Origin: Linanthus parryae
Taxonomy: Eukaryota > Streptophyta > Magnoliopsida > Ericales > Polemoniaceae
NCBI GenBank assembly: GCA_023055425.1
Contig: JALGPY010000001.1
Span: forward strand, 73,092,994-73,156,993
Length of the DNA: 64,000 nt
Reading direction: 5' to 3'
Below are positions 38,501 through 49,490 of this stretch, piece after piece. The translations under genes and the position numbers were made by a program. Below the pieces are notes generated by a model. It did no database searches. It was not told where the DNA came from and saw nothing but the letters and a program-made list of their open reading frames with translations. Within the stretch, counting starts at the first letter, position 1. Each line of letters starts with the position of its first letter.

Positions 38501-40257
38501 TCAAACTTGTCCGTTGAGTTGGAAGGGAAAAGTGTTCCTCATTATGTGAGGGTCTCTTCTTCTAAAAGGACAAGTCATCTTAACATGACCAATCTTATTG
38601 TAGTAATGGCACTTAGGAGATGTTTTGCTTCCAGCTTTCACAAATTTGGTATTGCTCTTATTTGGAAAATTTGGATTGTATCCAATACCGGTTTTGTGAA
38701 CAGACTTTAAGCTACCTCCAAGAATCAAGTTCAAGTTGAGTTCTGAGCCTGCAAGTTTTGTTTTGACCAATTCAGATTCTTGAAGTTTCTCAGTCAGAGT
38801 AGTCTTTTTGTTTATCTAATTCATCAATTTGATGTTTTAGATTAACAATACTGTCACTCAAGAGAGAGTTCTTAGTGACTACTTCCTTGACTTGTGTTCT
38901 CAAGGCTTTGAAATTGGTTTTCAAGGCCTTGAAATCACTGTCAGTTTTCTTTTGAGAGATTTCAAGATTTTGATTCAGGCAAACAAGGTGCAAGTTTTCT
39001 TTTGCTTGCTTATGAACTTTTTCTTTCAAAACTCTAATTTCTTTCAGATAGTCCTCTTCATTTAAAAGCATTGTTCTAAGATAATCAGGGAGGGCTTCTG
39101 TTGGTTTTGAAATCAAGCAGTTTATAATTACCTCAATGTTCTTTTCAGAAGTTTCATCATGCTTGGCCATAAAGCATATGTTGGCATGTTCTTCTTCCGA
39201 TTCAGAGTCACTTGAGGTTTCTGAATCACTCCATGATGCTATCATAGCTTTCTTTATTCTATCATGATCTTTCTTTTGAAAGTTCTTGCTCTTCTAGTGT
39301 AGACAGTCTCTGATCAAGTGTCGTGCATCGCCACACTCAAAGAAATTCATGATTTTAGGCTTACTACCATGTGAAGAAGATTTACCTTTGTAGTCTTTGC
39401 TACTGGAGGATCTTTGTCTATCTCTGCTGAAGTCCTTGTTTCCAAAAATTTCTTCATTTTAAGAATTCTAGTCAAGGCTTTGGAAATAAAAGCAAATGGA
39501 TCTTCATCATCATCTTGAGTTTCAAGGCTTTGAAATGGCTCATCCTCCTTTGCCTTGAGAGCTAGGTTCTTGACACTTTCTGGTAGTTCTCCATCAACTT
39601 CGTTCATGGATATTTCATGTGTAAGGAGCTTACCTTGTAGGTCATCAAGTTAAAGTGATGAGAGATCTTCAGCTTCCTCAATAGCAGTAGTCTTTGGTTC
39701 CCATTTTGCCTTTGTAAGACTTCTCAGAATCTTTCTAACCTTTTCTTCATTGGTAATGTGCTTTCCCAATGAATCAAGGTTATTGACAATGTCAGTGAAT
39801 ATTTTGAACATGTCTCTGATTGACTCATCTCCATTCATCTTGAATAGCTCATATTGCCTGAGATATATGTTGATCTTGGTTTTCTTGACTTGGCTGGTTC
39901 CTTCAAAAGTCACTGCAAGCTTATCCCATATCTCCTTGGCTGTCTTGCAACCTGAGATCCTGTTAAATTCATCTGCACTCAAAGCACAATATAAGAGATT
40001 CATAGCTTTATTTTTTTGGAAAATTGTTCTAACTCAGAAGAGGAAAGAGAGTCTTCAGATTTGGGAGTTCTAATCCCATTTTTCTCTGTGTAGAAAGTAT
40101 GAGGACCATTCTGAATGATAGTCCAGAGTTCTATATCTTAATCAATGATGAACATTTTCATTAAAGCTTTCCAGTGGACAAAATTGTCTCCACAGAAGAG
40201 AGGAGGTCTGTTAGCAGCTCTTCCCTGAGAGAAATCACCGTCACCTGCAGTACTCAT
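38501..40257 (-). pseudogene. Ty1/copia gag (SIRE-like), broken
   Basis: The start ATG is at 40257 (MSTAGDGDFSQGRAANRPPL), 35 bp after the primer site. Stops appear within the first 75 codons. The frame 40003-39650 is the UBN2-type gag core (NRISGCKTAKEIWDKLAVTF...). Frames 39607-39347 and 39245-38790 follow; the latter is a long coiled coil (KKTDSDFKALKTNFKALRTQ). Two zinc knuckles are degenerate: FFECGDARHLIRDC has lost its first Cys and CHYYNKIGHVKMTC its second. The long coiled-coil gag is the main reason for the SIRE assignment. Confidence 0.82.
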
Positions 40258-40292
40258 AATCACAAGATGGTTAAATCTATGTTGTGCTAAAA

Positions 40293-40304
40293 GCTATGAT
40301 ACCA
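40293..40304 (-). promoter_or_regulatory. Primer binding site of SIRE-like element
   Basis: The minus strand reads TGGTATCATAGC, one base different from the common tRNA-iMet site TGGTATCAGAGC, two bases from the LTR start at 40307. Confidence 0.75.
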
Positions 40305-40306
40305 AT

Positions 40307-41520
40307 TGAAGGGGTGTACAGTAGGTAGAAATACAGGATCAATACTCTAGAAGGGGGGGGGGTTGAATAGAGTATGCGGACTTTTGCTAAACTTTGCATG
40401 AATAGTGGTTTCAAAAAATTTGTAAAGAGATTCAAGGACTTGAAATGAGTTTCAATCCCTTGGAATGAAAACAGTTAAAGTAAGGAAATAATAAGTCTAT
40501 TTCAAGGCCTTGAAATGAGTTTCAAACCCTTGAAATGAAACTGTTTTGAATGCTGCAAAAGTTTTATGTATGCAACTGAAATGTAAATGCAAGAGACACA
40601 AGATATATAGAGTCCAGTCCACTTGGACCTACGTCTCTACCTTAGGGATCTTTTCCCTCTAGGATTTTCAACACAATTCTTATTAATCCACAGCTAAGCC
40701 CTAGATCTCAAGCATAGAGAGATGCCTTACTCTGTTACAGCTTGTGATTCGCACTAACCTATCTAGTACCTGCTCTAGCTATCTAATTAACTAAGAATTG
40801 TCTATTGTCTACCTTGACAACCCTAGAGAATGATAACTAGAAGTATTATCAAAATGATACACAAATGAAGTTTAGAAAGGAAGAACACAGAAACTGATTG
40901 TGCAGTGAGTGTGCAGTGTTCTCCTAAAGCTTGGATTGAGAGTAATGAATCTGCTTCTTTGTTTCTTGTCAATTCTTGAATGTTTTTGAGTGTCTCTGTG
41001 AATTGCTCTATGTTGTGTCTTCGAAATTCTTCATCAATTCTCGGTTTAAACACTCATTTTGAATTGAAGATCTTCAGAATCTTCTCAACAAACTTAACTG
41101 AAAATTTGCTTTAAATCTTGACTCTTCTAACAGCTTCCTCCAACGGCTAGTAGCTCAGTATCTTTAGGGATACAGATTTGATCTTGTTGGAAAGCTTTTA
41201 AATGCATCAGATTGATTACAAAATCAAATCATCAAGCAGTTACCATATATGCAAAACACAGGTTAGGAAACAGATTCCTATAAAATAAGAAACACAATAT
41301 CCCTGCAAAACTTAATCAAACAGATGATGTTAGATAGTGTAAAATGTGTCAAAATACTTTGTCTTTCATCATCAAGTATCAGTTAATCAAGCACAGGGGT
41401 TTAGGGAAACTCCCCCTTGGTTCATGCAAATAAAGCTCAGTCAGTTTCAAGTCTTTGAAAGCTGTTTCAAGGCCTTGAAATAGACAAGCTATTTCTAGTC
41501 TTGATCCTGCAATGAACTTA
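40307..41520 (-). repeat. 5' LTR of SIRE-like element (about 1.2 kb, outer end lost)
   Basis: It begins TGAAGGGGTGTACA next to the primer site. A G run of ten bases followed by TTGAATAGAGTAT lies near 40355-40375, and the same block is in a second LTR at 54608. Palindrome pairs start at 40430/40450, 40500/40520 and 41445/41465. At about 41520 it passes directly into the middle of another copia LTR, so its outer end is missing. Confidence 0.78.
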
Positions 41521-41815
41521 CACATTATACTGATTAATAGGACGATCATCTATAGAATAGTATATGGGTAGATTGATATGGAGATATCAAGTCTAGCACA
41601 TGGGTATGCATTAGGATTAATGACATACTGGATTGACCCACAACGAGAAAGCTGCATACAAGTTAGGGGTTATGATATTTTCCACATTAATATCTTGAGG
41701 GTTATTAATCCTTAGAAAAATAGTTGGAGATGTGTTTAATAATCTAGCCATAATTAAATATAGTTAAATTGTTCACAAATATTAAAATTTGCGTATTTCC
41801 TTTCGTAGAATTGCA
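41521..41815 (+). repeat. 5' LTR remnant and leader of plus-strand copia element
   Basis: Positions 41521-41672 match the interior of the 3' LTR at about 45893-46043 (TATACTGATTAA, ATCATCTATAGA). The rest of the LTR and the primer site are not recognisable. Positions 41673-41815 are leader sequence running to the gag ATG at 41816. Confidence 0.7.
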
Positions 41816-42436
41816 ATGACAAACAACTCATCGAGTTCAACACACTCCCTACACTCTGTCCTCGAGAAGGAGAAGCTTTCTGGAACCAACTTTCTAGACT
41901 GGTACAGAAACTTGAGAATTGTTCTAAAGCAAGAAAAGAAATTGTACGCACTAGAGGAGCAAGTTCCTGAAGGTCCGGAAAACAGTGCTCCTGCAGCGCT
42001 AAAGGCATATCAAAAGCGTGTAGATGATGCTAATGATGCGGTCTGACTAATGCTTTGCACCATGTCCTCTGAGCTTCAGAAGCAACATGAGAACATGAAT
42101 GCAATCGATATGATCGAACACTTGAAGAAGCTCTTCCAAGAGCAGGCTAGGGTTGAGAGGTATGAAGTTTCCAAGGCATTGTTCAAATGTCATCTAGCAG
42201 AAGGAAGACCTGTGGGACCTCATGTACTCCGTATGATCGGGTACTTGGATAATCTCGCACGTTTAGGGTTTCCGGTTGGTCAAGAGTTTGCCACAGATAT
42301 CGCGTTGGAATCGTTGCCTGAGATTTATGGACAGTTCATCATGAACAATAACATGAACGAGATCGTGAAACCACTGTCAGATTTACTAAATATGTTGAGG
42401 ACAGCTGAACAAAGCATCAACAAGGGTAAGGGATAA
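41816..42436 (+). pseudogene. Ty1/copia gag
   Basis: It starts MTNNSSSSTHSLHSVLEKEK at 41816. The block KLSGTNFLDWYRNLRIVLKQ is the typical copia gag N-terminus, and LKKLFQEQARVERYEVSKAL is the UBN2-type core. An in-frame TGA at 42044 and a TAA at 42434 interrupt an otherwise continuous frame that runs on into the zinc knuckle. The ATG ten codons into the longer frame was chosen because family members start there. Confidence 0.87.
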
Positions 42437-42442
42437 TCCATA

Positions 42443-43207
42443 ATGATGGGAAGGGGCAAAATATTTGCCTCTACCTCCAAGGGAAAGGGCAAGGCAGTTG
42501 CCAAACCCAAGGAACATGCCCTTAATCCTGTTGCTGGCATTGTCAAAGGTGTGACTAAAGGTGAGTGTCACTACTGCAGTAAGCCTGGACACTGGAGGAG
42601 GAACTGCCCAAAATATCTGGAGGATAAGAGTCTTGGAATAGTGATTCCACCACCACTAGGTATTTTTGTTATACGTGTCAACTTAACTATCTCTTCATCA
42701 TGGGTATTGGATACTGGATGTGGATCTCACATTTGTTGAAATGTGGAGGATCTAAAGATAAGTAGAAGATTGGCTAAAGGGGAGATATACATGCGCGTTG
42801 GAAATAGAGCAAGAGTTGCTGCATTGGCCGTGGGCGTGTACGAGTTGTCTCTGCCTCAAGAATTAGTCTTAGAGTTAAATAATTGCTATTTCGTGCCTGC
42901 TATGAGCAGAAACATAATTTCTATTTCTTGTTTAGACAATGATGGTTTTACAATTTCAATAAAGAACAATTGTTGCTCTATTTATTTTGATAGTATTCAC
43001 TATTGTACTGGACAATTATTTAATGAATTTCATATCCTTGATCTAAGCAATCCCGACTATAACATTAATACCAAGAGGATTAAAATGAATAATTTAAATC
43101 CTGTTTATCTATGTCACTGTCGTTTAGGCCATATAAACGAGAAACGTGTATCTAGACTCCATAAGGATGGATTCGTAGACTCATTATATTTTGAATCAAA
43201 CATGTGA
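42443..43207 (+). pseudogene. Ty1/copia zinc knuckle, protease and pre-integrase
   Basis: Same frame as gag. An intact CCHC knuckle CHYCSKPGHWRRNC is at about 42568-42609. The protease active site WVLDTGCGSHIC is intact, but a TGA follows it at 42737. The frame continues with SLPQELVLELNNCYFVPAMS and the pre-integrase block CHCRLGHINEKRVSRLHKDG. It ends at a frameshift near 43200, where integrase resumes in a new frame. Confidence 0.87.
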
Positions 43208-44215
43208 GGCTTGTATATCGGGAAAAAGGACAAAGTCCCCTTTCAATAAGAAAGGTGAGAGGACTAGTGAGCAATTGGCACTCGTGCATACTGATGTATG
43301 TGGACCATTTTCCACACCCGCCAGGGGTGGTTACGTCTACTTCATCACGTTTACTGATGATTTCAGTAGATATGGATTTGTATACCTTATGAAGGCCAAA
43401 TCCAAGTCCTTTGAAAATTTCAAGGAATTCAAGAATGAAGTAGAGAAGAAACTTGGCAAAAGTATCAAGGATCTACGATGGAATCGTGGAGGTGAATACT
43501 TAAGCCAAGAGTTTGACGACTATCTCAGAGAGTGTGGGATATTATCCCAACTCACTCCACCTGGAACGCCACAGTGGAATGACGTGTTTGAGAGGAGGAA
43601 TCGAACACTATTGGATATGGTTCGATCTATGATGTGTCAAACTGATCTTCCATTATCTTTTTGGGGCTACGCTCTATTGTGTGCAGCATTCACCATTAAT
43701 CGTGTTCCATCTAAGTCAGTCATGAAGACACCACATGAGATTTAGAGTGGGAGTCGTCCCACGGTGTCGTTCATGAAGATTTGGGGCTGCGACGTCTATG
43801 TAAAACGTTTACAATTAGACAAGCTAGGGCCTGATTCGGAAAAATGAAAGTTTGTGGGATACCCTAAGGAAACTAAGGGATATTATTTCCACGATCCAAC
43901 TGAGAACAAAGTGTTTGTCTCATTCCGACGTGTTTCTAGAAAGAGAGCTAGTCTCTAAAGAAGCAAGTGGGAGGATTTAGAACTTGAAGACTTTGAAGAA
44001 CCACAAAGCTTTGATCCAACTATGAAACATGAATAGGAACCACAAGAGGTTGTGGAGCAGCCTTTTCAAGTAACACAAGAACTTCGTAGGTCGAGTAGAG
44101 TGCGACAGGAGCCAGAGAGGTATGGACTTCTCGTGAATGAGTCTAGTGACACGTTGCTCATAGATGATGAGCCTACTACCTATGGAGAGGCCATAAAAGG
44201 GTCGGACTATCAGAA
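43191..44215 (+). pseudogene. Ty1/copia integrase
   Basis: It contains CEACISGKRTKSPF, then the core with first Asp in HTDVCGPF, then DDFSRYGFVYLM. The second catalytic position, normally SDRGGEY, reads WNRGGEY, so the Asp is replaced by Asn. The Glu survives in NDVFERRNR. Stops follow at 43743, 43845, 43957, 44033 and 44216. The C-terminal linker keeps RRSSRVRQEPERYG. With the catalytic Asp lost, this copy is dead even without the stops. Confidence 0.85.
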
Positions 44216-44885
44216 GTAGCTTGAGACCATGAGATCCGAGATGGAATCCATGTATACTAACAAAGTATGGACTTTGGTGGAACCACTCGAAGGGGCTCGG
44301 CCCATAGGGTGCAAGTGGGTCTTCAAGAAGAAGATCGACATGGATGATAATGTGATTACCTATAGGTCCGATTGGTGGCTAAAGGATTCAGACAGATTCA
44401 TGGCATAGACTATGATGAAACCTTTTCACCAGTCGCAATGATCAAATCCATCCGAATCTTACTTGCTATTGCAGCTTACTATGACTATGAGATTTGGCAG
44501 ATGGATGTCAAAGCAACATTCCTGTATGGGAATCTCCTCGAGGAAGTGTACATGATACAACCTGAGGGTTTTGAAGATCCAAAGAAATCCAACAAAGTCT
44601 GTAAGTTGCAACAATCCATTTAATGGATTGAAGCAAGCTTCTAGGAGTTGGAATCGACGTTTTGATGAAGTAGTCAAAGATTTTGGCTTCATCAGAAATG
44701 AAGATGAATCTTTTGTCTACAAGAAGGTTAGTGGGAGCTCTGTTACTTTTCTGGTCTTGTATGTGGACGACATACTACTCATTGGAAACGACATTCCCAT
44801 GTTGCAATCTGTTAAAGTTTGACTAGGAAAGTGTTTCTCAATGAAAGACTTAGGTGAAGCAACTTATATACTTGGTATCATCTAG
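44216..44885 (+). pseudogene. Ty1/copia reverse transcriptase
   Basis: Blocks in order: MESMYTNKVWTLVEPLEG, KWVFKKKIDMDD, then after a frameshift near 44370 [40 protein letters not shown]. After another shift near 44615 come GLKQASRSWNRRFDEVVKDF and the catalytic box LYVDDILLIGND. A TGA at 44819 precedes GKCFSMKDLGEATYILGI. All RT motifs are recognisable over three frames. Confidence 0.88.
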
Positions 44886-45732
44886 GAAGCTGCTCGACAT
44901 ATGTCAAAGTACATATATTGACAAGGTGTTGAAGCGGTTCAACATGAAAGATTCCAAGAAGGGATTCTTTCCCATGTCGCATGGAATCATTCTTTCGAAG
45001 GCTGATTGTCCTTCCAATGAGATTGAGAAGGAACACATGAGTAGGGTTCCCTATGCCTCGACCATAGGATCCGTCATGTACGTCATGTTATGTACTAGAC
45101 CAGATGTGTCAGACGCGTTGAGTATGACAAGCAGATACCAGTCCAATCCAGGTGAGAGTCACTCGATTGCAGTTAAGAACATCCTTAAGTACTTGAGAAG
45201 AACTAAGGATGCGTTATTGATATTTGGAGGTGAAGAAGAGTTACGTGTAAGGGGTTACACGGATGCAAGCTTCCAAACCGACATAGATGATTTCAGATCA
45301 CATTCGGGATTTGTGTTTTGCCTAAATGGGGCAGGGGTGAGCTGGAAGATTTCCAAGCAAGAGACGGTTGCAGATTCTACAACTGAGGCTGAGTAAACTG
45401 CTGCAAATGGCGCAACAAAGGAGGCTGTTTGGATTAGGAAGTTCATCACTGATCTTGGTGTGGTTCTTAGCATTGTGGATCCAATAGAGTTAAATTATGA
45501 CAACACTTGAGCGATCGCACAATCAAAGGAAGCCAGATCATACCAAAAAATCAAGCACGTACTCAGGAAGTTCCATCTTATTCGAGATGTTATCGATAGA
45601 GGAGATGTTCGGATATGCAAGATTCCTACAGATGAGAATCTATCAGATCCACTTACAAAGCCGCTTGTTCAGCGCAAGCATGAAGGTCACACTAGGAGCA
45701 TTGGCATACGAAATGCACCAGATTGGCTCTAG
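44854..45732 (+). pseudogene. Ty1/copia RNase H
   Basis: Contains STYIDKVLKRFNMKDSKKGF, RVPYASTIGSVMYVMLCTRPD, GYTDASFQTDIDDFRSHSG and ADSTTEAE, followed by a TAA at 45394. The frame then continues with NGATKEAVWIRKFI and NLSDPLTKPL and ends ...RNAPDWL with TAG at 45730. Acidic residues of the RNase H site (TDAS, TEAE) are kept. The overlapping 86-codon frame at 45497-45757 is a shadow of this region. Confidence 0.87.
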
Positions 45733-45746
45733 TGCAAGTGGGAGAC

Positions 45747-46828
45747 TGTTGGACTAGATGCCCAAGAGGCATTCTAGTTTAGTATGAACAATAATTGGCT
45801 AGAATATTCATTGTATTATTTATGGAGATACTTAATATAATGAATTCCTTAGATTTAAAATCGTGTCGTTTATCTTAAATATCACTAGTCCATTATACTG
45901 ATTAACATGACAATCATCTATAGACTAGTATGGGGTTGGATTGATATAGAGATATCACGATCCAACACATAAGTATTGATTAGGGCTAATGGCATACTGG
46001 ATTGAACCATCTCCGAGAAGGCTACATACTAGTTATGGAAAGTCACAAGTGCTTCACACGGTGACAACGGTATTGTCGTCCTTAGACTTGAAGTCACTAG
46101 ATCATCTAGTTGTGAAATATTATGTTTTGGTAGCGACAAATGCTACACTGTGACTGGGTAGCTATAAAGGCGTGTATCGACCCAATATGAAGAAAGCTTA
46201 GATATCATAGTGATGTAGATAGAGTTTTTCCCTCCCACATAGTGGGAGCAAATATCCGCGGCCACTCGAGGGATAGTGCTTATGGAATGTCTGGTCAGAC
46301 TCATATATATCAATATGGGATATTGATGTTATCTGCATTGATAAGTCTCTTCCCAGGATCGAGAAACTATGGATTGGATATACGAGTGTGACATGTATGT
46401 CTCGTGTCCAATTCGGATATAGAGATAAAGGGATAATACAATATGTTAACATTGGTCACAAGTTTTGTCGGATCACTGACTATTCTATTAGTTGAGTGGC
46501 ATGGATGTCTTGCTAGAGACCGCTCCATGTTAGTAAATAGTTACTACCAACTAAGTAGAAACCTATGGGGTCACACCCCCTATGGATTAAACTTGACTTT
46601 GAAATTAATTAGTAGGACTAATTAATAAGAATGATCAATACGCAACCACAAGCAAACTTAGTAAGACTAATTTGTAAGGTGGACTAATCCGTATATGGAT
46701 AGGATTAGCATTGGGGAAAATATGTATTTAATAAGGAGTTATTAAATCTATAAGGGCACTCCTAGCTTATTTTGTCAAAAAGTGCATTCATTATTGAGTG
46801 AGAGAACAAATCAAGGAGAGAGAAAGCA
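45747..46828 (+). repeat. 3' LTR of plus-strand copia element, 3' truncated
   Basis: It starts TGTTGGACTAGATGCCC right after the tract GTGGGAGAC. Compared with the solo LTR at 47054-48483 it lacks the last 350-400 bp. At about 46828 it passes straight into Helitron helicase sequence without a target-site copy. Its 5' two-thirds match the minus-strand LTR at 53016-54009. Confidence 0.82.
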
Positions 46829-47053
46829 AGCCGAGATGTTCAGCAGTCTCTCGATATGAACTACACATATGATTATTTACAGTCAAAAGATCCTCAAACG
46901 TTTCGGCGCCTCTTACGTGCGTCAAAATCAATCGCAAGAAAAAACACACCCCTTCTGCGCGATTTGCAGCTACAATTCGACCAATAGTACCACCTCGCTT
47001 GCGCGGATTCCACTCTCTAGCCTGATCATCCCAAGTAAAGTGTTCAGGGAATT
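46829..47053 (-). pseudogene. Helitron helicase fragment, downstream of inserted LTR
   Basis: The minus strand reads FPEHFTWDDQAREWNPRKRG, TIGRIVAANRAEG, LRLILTHVRGAETFEDL and SSYRETAEHLGLL. This is the start of the plant Helitron helicase region. It breaks off at the copia LTR at about 46829, so the Walker motifs are absent. Its upstream edge is the solo-LTR start at 47054. Confidence 0.85.
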
Positions 47054-48483
47054 TGTTGGAATTGTGCCCTAGAGGCAATCAATTTATTGTGACAAATATA
47101 TGGATTTACGATTCACTATGTTATCGATATGGAGATATGTTAACATGAATGAAGTCCTTGGAATATAAGTGTTATATTCTTAAATATCCCTAGTCAATTA
47201 TAATGATTAATGGGACAATCATCTATAGACTAGTATGGGGTTGGATTGATATGGAGATATCACGATCCAACACATGGGTATGCATTAAGAGTAATGTCAT
47301 ACTGGATTGACCGACAACGAGAAGGATACATTAGATTATGTTGAAGTCACAATCGCTTCTCGTAGTGCTAATAATATTGCAATCCGTAGACTTGAAGTCA
47401 CTAGATACTCTAGTTGTGAAATATCGTGCTTTGATGTTATCAAACGTTACACCGTAACTGGGTAATCATAAAGATAGCTATCGGGTATGATAGGAAGCAA
47501 GCTTAGAGATCGTAGTGATGTAGAGAGGATTTGTCCCTCCCACATAATGGGAGTAAATATCCACGGCCACTCGAGGGATGAGGCTTATTGAATGTCTGGC
47601 CAGACTCAGATAAATCAATATGGAGATATTGATGTTATCTTCTTGCATAAGCATATTCCTAGGATCGAGGAACTATGGATTGGATATACGAGTGTGACTA
47701 TTTATTTCTGGTGTCCAATCCGGATATGGAGACAAAGGGATTAGTGCAATATGTAATATTGGGCACAAGAGGTTTGTCGGGATCACTGACTATTTCTATT
47801 AGTTAGGTGGCATGGATGTGTTGCTAGACACTGCTCCGTGTTAGTAAAAGTTACTACCAACTAAGTAGAAACCTATGGGGTCACACGTCAAATAGAGTAT
47901 AAATAGATTTGGGATTAATTAATATGATTAATTAACAAGAAGGATCATTGTGTAACACCTTGCAAACTTAGTAGGACTAATTTGCAAGGAAGGGACTAAT
48001 CCAAGTTCATGGAGAACTAGGAAGGACCTTTATGGAAACAACAAGGAGTTGTTGGAGTATATAAAGGAGGCTCTAGCTTCATTACCACACTAATGTTATT
48101 AGACATAACATAAGAGAGTGGGAGAGAGCAAGAGAGAGAGATCAAGACACGCCTAGAGGCCGACCATCCTAGGCCGTCCACCCTTCCCGTCGGCGCCAAA
48201 GAGGAGGCCGAACTCCTCTTTTGTCCCTCGTTGTGTGATTCCTTCTTCCCTCTTCCTCTGGTTCAAGCTAGCACTTGTTGAAGGAAGAATCTTGATCTCA
48301 CCTCTAGACGTGGATCAACCGTCGAGACGAGGACACTATTCTTCGTGTGATCTCCCAAATCACAAGGTACACAATACTATGTCCTTTATCATGTTATGAT
48401 GTCTCCTCCTGACGATCCGTGGTGGGCTTTGAGTAGGATTAAGTTTTATTATTCCGCTGCATTACCTACGTCAAAACCCAACA
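47054..48483 (+). repeat. Solo Ty1/copia LTR inserted in Helitron helicase
   Basis: The 1430 bp block has perfect ends TGTTGG...CCAACA. It is flanked by GAATT (47049-47053) on the left and GAGTT (48484-48488) on the right, a five-base target-site copy with one mismatch. A TATA box is at 48058-48067. No internal region adjoins it, so it is a solo LTR left by LTR-LTR recombination. It is related to, but clearly diverged from, the LTR at 45747. Confidence 0.9.
48058..48067 (+). promoter_or_regulatory. TATA box of solo LTR
   Basis: TATATAAAGG about 1 kb into the LTR, with related boxes at 52901-52910 and about 53080-53088 (minus strand) in the chimeric LTR. The position fits the U3 promoter. Confidence 0.6.
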
Positions 48484-48842
48484 GAGTTCACTGTATAACC
48501 ATTGCTTTGAACCTTCGTCTCGTTGCTTCATAACGAAGTATTCAGTCAACATTGACCTCTGGAGCTTCTTATTTCCAGCAATGGATTCCAAACTCCCATC
48601 ACTATTGAACGAAACAGACTGCATACCTAGTAAATGCAACTGTAAAGACATGACATGAGGGTAAATTTCATTCATGGGAGATTCAAAATATGCGCCAAGC
48701 AGCTTCTGGAGGAGAAATCCACCGGCCTGACTGATAAGCCAACTACAGTTTCACCGTTTGCCACCACCTGAAAAACAACTTTGTCATGACCTTTGTAAAT
48801 ATACTTGTACAAATATTTCACGTCCTTAATAGTGGAACATAT
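48484..48842 (-). pseudogene. Helitron Rep-helicase linker, upstream of inserted LTR
   Basis: The minus strand reads CSTIKDVKYLYKYIYKGHDKVVF from 48840, a hallmark after the Rep domain. A frame change follows, then MNEIYPHVMSLQLHLLGMQ and LTEYFVMKQRDEG, ending LYSE at the LTR junction. Some residues are missing in the middle compared with typical plant Helitrons, indicating a small internal deletion. Confidence 0.85.
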
Positions 48843-49490
48843 CTAAACATTCATATGGAAATAATATTTTTCCAATAAATAAGGATTATATGGCACAAGC
48901 CATCTATTATCGAGCGGACTACCTCTAACAACTGCAGTTGCCCCATTGTTTTTCCACTGATAAAGAGGAAACACATTGTCACCACTACTGGTGACATCGC
49001 AGAAATATTTTGGATATCTATTCTTGCAGCCGTGAGGCGGACACATACAGGGGCTCTTATAGTTATGACGACCACAAGGACCATGCATCATGTGTCTAAC
49101 AACAGCGCTGTACAAGTGGGGGTTTGCACTTTTATCGGGTAATTCAACAGAAATATACTTGTCAAATTGATCGGGCCTAAACAGTTTAGCAAACCTTTTT
49201 TGAATCAGCAAGAAATGTACATGTGGAAGCCATCTCTTTTGATACTTAACAACATAGGTATACGCAGCAACCGGCCCGAACACTTCCTTCTTAATCAGAT
49301 CATGCTTCAACTCAACTATTTTAGCACGAAAAATCCTCGCAATAAGGTCTGGACGATTTTGTGCCATCTCAAGTGGGCCAAGTTCTGCCTTGATTTCCGC
49401 CCATTTTGGATTACAAGTCATAGTGAGGAAATAATCGGGCTTTCCAAATTGGCGCACAAAGGCCATTGCATCCTGATATCGGCATTTCAT
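48843..49490 (-). pseudogene. Helitron Rep domain
   Basis: 215 residues with no internal stop. Motifs: FLTMTCNPKW (residues 21-30), metal-binding two-His motif in LPHVHFLL (His90 and His92), the Cys/His cluster MHGPCG...CKNRYPKYFC, and the tyrosine motif YNPYLLEKY (about 201-209) that carries out the nicking and joining reactions. It extends upstream without a stop, so residue 1 is only the first Met of this frame. All catalytic residues that I can see are present, but the flanks are broken. Confidence 0.9.

Larger units (their letters stand above)
33828..41520 (-). mobile_element. Degenerate Ty1/copia element, SIRE-like
   Basis: The minus-strand order is LTR (41520-40307), tRNA-iMet-like primer site, gag with coiled coil and zinc knuckles, protease, integrase, RT, RNase H, purine tract and a separate 3' ORF. 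Long gag, Ty1/copia domain order and an extra 3' ORF are the SIRE/Maximus pattern. Multiple stops and frameshifts show it is old. Its left side is cut by the Athila-like LTR at 33827/33828, and its LTR is joined at about 41520 to a different copia LTR. A 16-bp palindrome recurs along its length. Confidence 0.85.
41521..46828 (+). mobile_element. Degenerate Ty1/copia element (plus strand)
   Basis: The order is 5' LTR remnant, leader, gag with zinc knuckle, protease, integrase, RT, RNase H, polypurine tract (GTGGGAGAC), 3' LTR. Both LTRs are incomplete: the left lacks its start and end, and the right lacks its last few hundred bases. The coding region has about ten stops and four frameshifts and cannot make a protein. 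It is unrelated in gag to the SIRE-like neighbour. Confidence 0.9.

Noticed and set aside
45497..45757. 86-codon plus-strand frame
   Set aside because: Shadow of the copia RNase H end; the true frame encodes NLSDPLTKPL.
46198..46452. 84-codon frame, with a relative at 53302-53514
   Set aside because: Both are antisense or sense readings of copia LTR DNA. Similarity reflects LTR homology, not a gene.
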